From assembly GCA_023665825.1 (NCBI GenBank), contig JAMPDE010000001.1, positions 126,337-162,473 on the forward strand: a stretch of 36,137 nucleotides of DNA. Direction: 5' to 3'. The translations under genes were made by a program, and so were the position numbers. Of this stretch, positions 30,651 to 36,137 are shown piece by piece (positions within the stretch are counted from its first letter, which is position 1; every line of letters begins with the position of its first letter). The DNA is from Alistipes senegalensis. GTDB lineage: Bacteria; Bacteroidota; Bacteroidia; Bacteroidales; Rikenellaceae. The notes below the pieces were generated by a model. That model worked only from the letters and a program-made list of their open reading frames with translations. It did not search any database and had not been told where the DNA came from.

Positions 30651-31517
30651 ATGAAACAACCGAAAGGGCTCGGTCGCGGATTGGATGCCATTTTCGGCGC
30701 CGATGCCGCCGACCTCGACGCCAAACTCAAACCCATGAGCCGGATGGCCGAAATCGCCATCGCCGACATCGTGCCCAACCCGACGCAGCCGCGCACGCAG
30801 TTCGACGAAGAGGCGCTGGACGAGCTGGCCGATTCGATCCGCCAGCTGGGCGTCATCCAGCCCGTGACCGTGCGCAAAAGCAACAACGGCAAGTATATCA
30901 TCATCAGCGGCGAACGCCGCTGGCGGGCCGCGCAGCGGGCCGACCTGAAAACCCTGCCGGCCTACATCCGCGAAGTCGACGACGAGAACCTGCACGCAAT
31001 GGCGCTGGTGGAAAACATCCAACGGCAGGACTTGAACGCCATCGAAATCGCGTTGGGCATGCAGCGGCTCATCGACGAATGCCACCTAACGCAGGACGCG
31101 CTGTCGGAAAAGGTGGGCAAGAAACGCTCGTCGATCTCGAACTACCTGCGCCTGCTGAAACTGCCCGACGAAGTGCAGCTCGCGCTGAAAGAGGGGCTTA
31201 TCTCGATGGGGCACGCCAAAGCCATTGCCGGTGCGCCCGCCGAACAGCAGGTGCGCCTGCTGAAAAAGTGCATCAAGAAAGCGTTGTCGGTGCGTCAGAT
31301 CGAGGAACTGGCCCGCACGCTGACCGAGCAACCGGCGCAGCAGACGGTCGAAGAGGAAGAGTATCCCGAAAGCTACTCGCGGCTGGTCGAACGGCTGGAA
31401 CCCTATTTCTCGCAGAACATCTCGATCAAACGGGCGAAAAACGGCGGCGGCCGCATCGTCATCGAATTCGCGGACGACACGGACATCGAGCGCTTCATCG
31501 AACGTTTTTCCAAATAG
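30651..31517 (+). CDS. parB: chromosome-partitioning protein ParB (Spo0J)
   Basis: ParB binds parS sites, hydrolyses CTP and slides as a clamp to form the partition complex. The 288-residue protein has the N-terminal ParA-interaction segment (KGLGRGLDAIFG), the CTP-binding/nuclease-like domain with NPTQPRTQF (43-51) and GERRWRA (87-93), and a helix-turn-helix (LTQDALSEKVGKKRSSISNYLRLLKLP, about 145-171). The C-terminal dimerisation domain follows a Glu-rich linker. I found no convincing parS palindrome in this window, so the sites are presumably elsewhere. Confidence 0.97.
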   Translation: MKQPKGLGRGLDAIFGADAADLDAKLKPMSRMAEIAIADIVPNPTQPRTQFDEEALDELADSIRQLGVIQPVTVRKSNNGKYIIISGERRWRAAQRADLKTLPAYIREVDDENLHAMALVENIQRQDLNAIEIALGMQRLIDECHLTQDALSEKVGKKRSSISNYLRLLKLPDEVQLALKEGLISMGHAKAIAGAPAEQQVRLLKKCIKKALSVRQIEELARTLTEQPAQQTVEEEEYPESYSRLVERLEPYFSQNISIKRAKNGGGRIVIEFADDTDIERFIERFSK

Positions 31518-31530
31518 CGACACGGCAAGC

Positions 31531-32715
31531 ATGCGGTCGTTGCGAATCATCCTGCTTTCCGTCCTGCTCTTCGGCGCATTCGCGGCCGAAGCGCAGCAAT
31601 CCGTCCCTCCCGTGCAACTGCGCAGGGGCGGCCGCACGGTGGTACGCGGCGGCATGCTCGAAAAACCGGACACGCTGACGACCGAAAAACGCGATTCGTT
31701 GCAGATAACCGCGTTCCTGCAAGCGTTGGATTCGCTGCAACGCACCGACTTCGCGGCCGACTCGGTCGAACTGGCCGCCCTGCGCACGGACGACATCCGC
31801 ACGCTCGATTCGGCGACGCTGGCGCGGCTGACGGTCGAGCGGAGTCCGGCGGATTCCACGAAACGCCGCCTGCTGAAAAAGGGGTGGTTCATGAGCGATT
31901 CGATGTCGCTCTCGAAGGTGTGCTGGCTCTCGACCGTGATGCCCGGCTACGGACAAATCTACAATAAACAATACTGGAAGCTGCCCATCCTCTACGGTGC
32001 ACTGGGCACGGGGCTGGGGCTGTTCATCCACGAAAACAAGACCTACAAACCGCTCAAACGCCAATACGAAGCGATTACCGACCAGAGCACCGTCCGCACG
32101 CCCGAACTCAACGCCCTGCAAGCCCGCATGATTCGGAGCAACACGCGGCGGCAGCTCTACTTGGGGCTGACGGTGGCTTCGTACGTCTACTTCATTGGCG
32201 ACGCGGCCGTGAGCTACCGGACCAACGACGTATCGAACGTCAAGAAAGCCACGACGCTGGCCTGCATCTTTCCGGGTGCGGGGCAAATCTACAACCGCAG
32301 CTACTGGAAGGTGCCGTTCGTCGTGGGCGGATTCTCGGCGATGATCTACTGCATCGACTGGAACAATCGCGGCTACCAGCGTTTCAAAAAAGCCTACTCG
32401 CTGCTGGCCGACTACAACGCCCACCCCGAAAACTACCCCGACGGCCCGACCGACGAGTTCCACGGCCGCTATTCCGCCGATTTCCTCCGCAACCTGCGGA
32501 ACAACTACCGCCGCAACCGCGACCTCTGCATCATCGTGACGGGCGCGCTCTACATCCTGCAAATCGTCGATGCCCACGTCGACGCCCACTTGAAAGACTA
32601 CGACATCTCCGACGACCTCTCGATGAACTTGGAGCCGTTGGTCGACTATACCTACGTACCGACCCTGCGAGGCAACCGCCCCGTATTCGGATTCAATTTA
32701 AGCCTCAACTTCTGA
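31531..32715 (+). CDS. DUF5683 family membrane protein
   Basis: The 394-residue protein has a signal peptide (MRSLRIILLSVLLFGAFAAEA) and a poorly ordered, Asp/Ser/Arg-rich stretch (about 25-120). A DUF5683-type region with two repeats follows: LSTVMPGYGQIYNKQYWKLP and LACIFPGAGQIYNRSYWKVP. Each is followed by a hydrophobic helix, and a final hydrophobic segment lies near 330-345. In Bacteroidota this family sits between parB and a LysM-type lytic transglycosylase, as here, which suggests an envelope role linked to growth or division. No biochemical function is known to me. The gene starts 13 bp after parB and ends 4 bp before the next gene. Confidence 0.85.
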   Translation: MRSLRIILLSVLLFGAFAAEAQQSVPPVQLRRGGRTVVRGGMLEKPDTLTTEKRDSLQITAFLQALDSLQRTDFAADSVELAALRTDDIRTLDSATLARLTVERSPADSTKRRLLKKGWFMSDSMSLSKVCWLSTVMPGYGQIYNKQYWKLPILYGALGTGLGLFIHENKTYKPLKRQYEAITDQSTVRTPELNALQARMIRSNTRRQLYLGLTVASYVYFIGDAAVSYRTNDVSNVKKATTLACIFPGAGQIYNRSYWKVPFVVGGFSAMIYCIDWNNRGYQRFKKAYSLLADYNAHPENYPDGPTDEFHGRYSADFLRNLRNNYRRNRDLCIIVTGALYILQIVDAHVDAHLKDYDISDDLSMNLEPLVDYTYVPTLRGNRPVFGFNLSLNF

Positions 32716-32719
32716 TTCG

Positions 32720-34135
32720 ATGAAATACACCGTTCTTCTGTTGGCTTCGCTGGTTCTGGCCGGTTCGACCTCGTTCGCGGCCGGGCGAAGCCCCCGCAAA
32801 AAGGATAAGACCGCACAACTCGAAGCCTATCGCGCCGCCTACGAAGCGGAACAGGCGGCTGCCGTAGCCGCCGCAGTCGCCGCTGCGATCGCCGTCGAAC
32901 CGGACCAGCCGGCCGCCGCCGCGCCGGAAACCGATTCCGAACCGGTCGTGAACGACATCACGCTGGGGCTGACGGCGGAACAGGCCGATTCGCTGCTGGC
33001 CGTGTGGAACGAACGTCTGCGCAACGATTCGTTCACCGACTTCTTCGACCGCTACATCGGGATAGACAGCCTCCTCGACCTCACCGACAACACGGTGCCC
33101 GATTCGCTCTACGTCGGACGGCTGCGTGCGCTGGTATCCCCCATCCCGCTGGCCTACAACGAGATCGTCAAAGACCGAATCCAACTCTACGTCGGCAAGC
33201 AGCGCGAACTGACTTCGCGCATTCTGGGCAAGTCGCAATACTATTTCCCGTTCATCGAGGAGGAGCTCATCAAGGCCGAACTGCCCATCGAGCTGCGGGC
33301 CATGCCGATCATCGAATCGGCGCTGATTTCCACCGCTACCTCGCGCGCAGGAGCCGTCGGACTGTGGCAGTTCATGCCCACCACCGCCAAGAGCTACGGG
33401 CTCGAAGTCAACTCGCTGGTCGACGAACGCCGCGACCCGCACCGCTCGACGCAGGCCGCCGTGCGCTATCTGCGCGACCTCTACAACCTCTACGGCGACT
33501 GGACGCTGGCCATCGCCGCCTACAACTGCGGGCCGGGCAACGTGAACAAGGCCATCGCCCGCTCGGGCACGGCTGACAAGAGCCACAGCTTCTGGGACAT
33601 CTACTACTACCTGCCCCGCGAAACGCGCGGATACGTGCCAGCCTTCATCGGAGCGACCTACGCCTACGCCTACCACCGGCAGCACAACATCGACCTGCAC
33701 GAAACGCCGATTCCCATCGCCGTCGACACGATCCGGGTCAACCGGCTGCTGCACTTCGGACAGATCGCCTCGACCATCGACCTACCCATCGAAACGCTGC
33801 GGCAGCTCAATCCGCAATACAAACTGGACATCATTCCGGGCACGACGAAGACCTACACGCTCGTCCTGCCGCAACGCAACATCGCCCAATACATCGCCCA
33901 CGAGCAAGAGATCCACGCCAAAGATTCGACCTACCTCAAAGAGTACATGAATCCCGTGAATCTGAACAAAAAGCTCAAAGAGGGATTGCACGGCACGACC
34001 TATACCGTCCGAAAAGGCGACACGCTTGGCGGCATCGCGCGGCGGTACCACGTGACGGTGGCGCAGCTGATGCGCTGGAACAACATCCGCAACGCAAAGG
34101 CCCTGCGCATCGGGCAACGCTTGCGCGTCGGATAG
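32720..34135 (+). CDS. MltD-like lytic transglycosylase with LysM
   Basis: The enzyme cleaves the glycan backbone of peptidoglycan, leaving 1,6-anhydro-muramic ends. The 471-residue protein has a signal peptide (MKYTVLLLASLVLAGSTSFA) and an Ala/Glu-rich linker (about 33-70). A family 1 SLT domain follows: IIES with catalytic E199, GAVGLWQFMP (211-220) and AAYNCGPGNV (266-275). A LysM domain closes the protein (about 426-470, TYTVRKGDTLGGIARRYHVT). A degenerate LysM-like unit may lie near 340-380 (LPIETLRQLNPQYKLDIIPG). It is part of the parAB-DUF5683 operon and lies 3 bp before mnmE. Confidence 0.93.
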   Translation: MKYTVLLLASLVLAGSTSFAAGRSPRKKDKTAQLEAYRAAYEAEQAAAVAAAVAAAIAVEPDQPAAAAPETDSEPVVNDITLGLTAEQADSLLAVWNERLRNDSFTDFFDRYIGIDSLLDLTDNTVPDSLYVGRLRALVSPIPLAYNEIVKDRIQLYVGKQRELTSRILGKSQYYFPFIEEELIKAELPIELRAMPIIESALISTATSRAGAVGLWQFMPTTAKSYGLEVNSLVDERRDPHRSTQAAVRYLRDLYNLYGDWTLAIAAYNCGPGNVNKAIARSGTADKSHSFWDIYYYLPRETRGYVPAFIGATYAYAYHRQHNIDLHETPIPIAVDTIRVNRLLHFGQIASTIDLPIETLRQLNPQYKLDIIPGTTKTYTLVLPQRNIAQYIAHEQEIHAKDSTYLKEYMNPVNLNKKLKEGLHGTTYTVRKGDTLGGIARRYHVTVAQLMRWNNIRNAKALRIGQRLRVG

Positions 34136-34138
34136 CCC

Positions 34139-35653
34139 ATGCAGCCCGACCACGATACCATCGTCGCACCCGCTACGGCCGCAGGCGGGGCCATTGCTGT
34201 CGTCCGCATCAGCGGCGACGACGCCCTGACGGTTTGCGACCGGATTTTTCGCGGGCGGACGCCGCTCGCCGAAGCCGCCGGTTACACAGTGCACTACGGA
34301 CGCATCGTCAAACCGGCCAGCACACTCCCCCACACTGCTGCCGACGAAGTTCCGGCCGACGAACGCACGGTCGACGATGTGCTTGCAACGGTTTTCCGCG
34401 CCCCGCACTCCTATACGGGCGAAAATTCGGTCGAACTATCGTGTCACGGCTCCGCTTACATCGTTTCGGAAATCATCCGGCTGTTGCTCGCCGCAGGTGC
34501 CCGCATGGCGACGCCGGGCGAATTCACGCTCCGCGCCTATTTTGCCGGAAAACTCGATCTGTCGCAGGCCGAAGCGGTCGCCGACCTTATCGCGTCATCC
34601 TCACGGGCAGCCCATGCACTGGCCAGCAACCAAATGCGCGGCGGATACTCTGCGGCGCTGGACGCCCTGCGCGACCGGCTGCTGCATCTCACGTCGCTGC
34701 TCGAACTCGAACTCGACTTTTCGGAGGAAGACGTGGAATTCGCCGACCGAAGCGAATTGCGCGAAACAATGGAGCGCATCGACACTGAAATCGAACGCCT
34801 ACGCAGCTCTTTCGCACTCGGCAACGCAATCAAAGAGGGGGTTCCGGTCGCCATTGTCGGTGCCCCGAACGCCGGAAAATCGACCCTGCTCAACCGCCTG
34901 CTGAACGAAGAACGGGCCATTGTGTCGGAGATCGCCGGCACGACCCGCGACGTCATCGAAGAGACGGTCAATCTCGACGGCATCCGCTTCCGGTTCGTCG
35001 ATACGGCCGGCATCCGCTCGACCGACGACCGACTGGAACGCATGGGCATCGAGCGCACCCTCGAACGCATCGCACGAGCCCGCATCGTCATCCGCCTGCT
35101 CGACGCCGCAGCGTTCACCGGAACCGTCCCGCCGCCCGATTTCGACCTGCCGGAAGGATGCACCTTGTTGACCGTTCTGAACAAAACCGATTTGCGACCG
35201 GAACTCGTCATCCCGCACGATGTCATCGGTCTGTCAGCCCGCAACGGCGACGGGCTCGACGCCCTGCGCCAAGCGTTATTGCAGGCAGTCGGGGGCATCC
35301 GCCACGCCTCGAACAGTTCTTCCTGCCCGTCCGACGCTCCCTGCACATCTCACTTATCCGATACACCCCGCACGTCCCGCCACTCCGACGGGTTCGGTGC
35401 ATCCGACCCGTTCGACGGACTCCACCAAGATGAAATTATCGTCTCCAACAGCCGCCACTTCGAGGCCTTGTCCGATGCCCACAACGCCCTCACCCGCGCC
35501 TTGTCCGCATTACGCGAGGGGTTGCCCTCCGACCTGTTGAGCGAAGACATCCGGCAGGTTATCCATCACATCGGCGCCATTACCGGTCGCGGCGTCATCC
35601 TATCCGACGAAATTTTAGGAAACATCTTCTCGAAGTTCTGCATCGGAAAGTAA
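34139..35653 (+). CDS. mnmE: tRNA modification GTPase MnmE, with two expansions
   Basis: MnmE, with MnmG, installs (carboxymethyl)aminomethyl groups on U34 of tRNAs; K+ activates its GTPase. At 504 residues it is about 50 longer than usual. The N-terminal folate-binding domain has TIVAPATA and the FRAPHSYTGENSVELSCHGS segment (86-105). G motifs are GAPNAGKST (241-249), GTTRD (267-271), DTAGI (288-292) and NKTD (348-351). The invariant C-terminal FCIGK is present. A 20-residue expansion lies at about 58-77, and a Ser/Thr/Pro/His-rich insert at 386-430 carries four SD-[ATGP]-[PF] units; the insert lies between the G domain and the C-terminal helical domain. All catalytic motifs look intact. It ends the operon; an element-like region follows. 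Confidence 0.95.
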   Translation: MQPDHDTIVAPATAAGGAIAVVRISGDDALTVCDRIFRGRTPLAEAAGYTVHYGRIVKPASTLPHTAADEVPADERTVDDVLATVFRAPHSYTGENSVELSCHGSAYIVSEIIRLLLAAGARMATPGEFTLRAYFAGKLDLSQAEAVADLIASSSRAAHALASNQMRGGYSAALDALRDRLLHLTSLLELELDFSEEDVEFADRSELRETMERIDTEIERLRSSFALGNAIKEGVPVAIVGAPNAGKSTLLNRLLNEERAIVSEIAGTTRDVIEETVNLDGIRFRFVDTAGIRSTDDRLERMGIERTLERIARARIVIRLLDAAAFTGTVPPPDFDLPEGCTLLTVLNKTDLRPELVIPHDVIGLSARNGDGLDALRQALLQAVGGIRHASNSSSCPSDAPCTSHLSDTPRTSRHSDGFGASDPFDGLHQDEIIVSNSRHFEALSDAHNALTRALSALREGLPSDLLSEDIRQVIHHIGAITGRGVILSDEILGNIFSKFCIGK

Positions 35654-35825
35654 CACAAGAGAATAACAGACAAGAAATATCCACAAAATATCACTGAATA
35701 ACAATAATTTATCTGTTATTTCATGGATTTTGTTTTAGTCTTATTTTCTCGTTCGAGGTGTAAAATTTGCCGCGCATTTACAACACACGGTAATCGAGGT
35801 GTAAAAAAGTGTAAAGAAATTTTTC
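35654..35825. promoter_or_regulatory. AT-rich repeat-bearing region between mnmE and the integrase (possible attachment end)
   Basis: Composition drops sharply from the GC-rich neighbours. TCGAGGTGTAAAA occurs twice in direct orientation (35753-35765 and 35794-35806), and GTGTAAA again near 35810. A 9-bp inverted repeat AATAACAGA/TCTGTTATT lies at 35662-35670 and 35712-35720. Such repeats next to a tyrosine recombinase gene could be core or arm-type integrase sites. The adjacent mnmE 3' end (TTCTGCATCGGAAAGTAA) is a plausible attachment core. Confidence 0.4.
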
Positions 35826-35833
35826 TATCTTTG
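35826..35833 (+). promoter_or_regulatory. promoter -7 box of the integrase gene
   Basis: TATCTTTG, an exact consensus match, lies 25 bp before the integrase ATG. The second TCGAGGTGTAAAA repeat ends 19 bp upstream, at the -33 position, so the repeat could serve autoregulation. Confidence 0.75.
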
Positions 35834-35858
35834 CACCGGAACCTAAAATCTCGACCGC

Positions 35859-36137
35859 ATGGAGATCAAAATTCGGCAGAAGCCGCAGCGCACGACAGGC
35901 AAGACCTCGTTGGTGCTGGAATACTATTACGGATACACCCGCGACGACGAAGGCCGCATCAAGCATCGCCGCAAATTCGAAACCCTCGAATACTACCTCT
36001 ACACCGCGCCGAAAAACAAGTTGGAGCGCGACCACAACAAGGTCAACCTCGAAATGGCCGAGAAGGTCAAAGCCAAACGGCTGCTCGCCGAGCAGAACGA
36101 GCAATACGGCTTCGCGGTGAAGTATAAAATCCGCACC
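35859..36137 (+). CDS. tyrosine recombinase/integrase, N-terminal part (runs off right edge)
   Basis: Ninety-three codons are visible and the frame is open at the window end. The sequence MEIKIRQKPQRTTGKTSLVLEYYYG... contains a short basic start and a strand-rich segment. KFETLEYYLYTAPKNKLERDHNKVNLEMAEKVKAKRL follows, ending at YGFAVKYKIRT. This matches the arm-type DNA-binding and linker region of Bacteroidota (IntDOT/phage-like) integrases, where a K-x-x-N/H-x-x-x-L-x-x-A helix precedes the SAM-like core-binding domain. The catalytic domain lies outside the window, so activity cannot be judged. It is transcribed away from mnmE from a consensus promoter. It could belong to a mobile island, a prophage, or a phase-variation invertase. 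Confidence 0.7.
   Translation, partial: MEIKIRQKPQRTTGKTSLVLEYYYGYTRDDEGRIKHRRKFETLEYYLYTAPKNKLERDHNKVNLEMAEKVKAKRLLAEQNEQYGFAVKYKIRT

Overview
The window reads as a chromosomal segment of a GC-rich Bacteroidota, most likely Bacteroidales; an Alistipes-like (Rikenellaceae) host is my guess from GC content and protein style, not a proven assignment. Support comes from the phylum-specific -7 promoter box (TAnnTTTG, mostly seen as TATCTTTG, with a TTTG about 19-20 bp upstream where present), which recurs before most transcription units, from the near absence of Shine-Dalgarno sequences, and from families typical of the phylum (DUF5683, OstA-like protein, BACON-type lipoprotein, fused DAHP synthase/chorismate mutase, IntDOT-style integrase).

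Left part (1-11 kb): the start of a phosphoglucosamine mutase gene leaves the left edge, followed by a tRNA-Ser(UGA) gene with its own promoter and terminator, and a class I/II aminotransferase. A 594-bp gap (1824-2417) then holds a structured small RNA on the minus strand, driven by two nearly identical tandem promoters. Next, on the minus strand, come transketolase and the protein-quality-control cluster tig-clpP-clpX. On the plus strand lie a secreted GH3 beta-xylosidase-type enzyme and a small beta-barrel-like protein.

Middle (11-22 kb): a bifunctional DAHP synthase/chorismate mutase is divergent from the rod-shape cluster mreB-mreC-mreD-mrdA-rodA. The latter runs, with overlapping genes, into a PMCA-type Ca2+ P-type ATPase and an Hsp20 chaperone, and ends at a strong hairpin. 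The mreB-mreC gap contains a terminator-like hairpin, alternative stems and a tiny leader ORF. A secreted carboxymuconolactone-decarboxylase/cupin fusion follows.

Right part (22-36 kb): a minus-strand envelope-assembly operon encodes a SurA-N-like lipoprotein, a SurA-type peptidyl-prolyl isomerase and an OstA-like LPS-transport protein carrying a 240-residue charged helical insert. It is followed by a CPBP membrane protease, a structured intergenic region and a BACON/DUF4595-like lipoprotein. The classic parA-parB-DUF5683-mltD segment leads into mnmE, whose protein has two unusual expansions. Downstream of mnmE the sequence turns AT-rich, carries direct and inverted repeats, and the window ends inside a tyrosine-recombinase gene. 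This suggests that the left end of an integrated element begins at the mnmE 3' end, a known island attachment site in other bacteria. I see no CRISPR array, rRNA, IS transposase or recognisable defence system.
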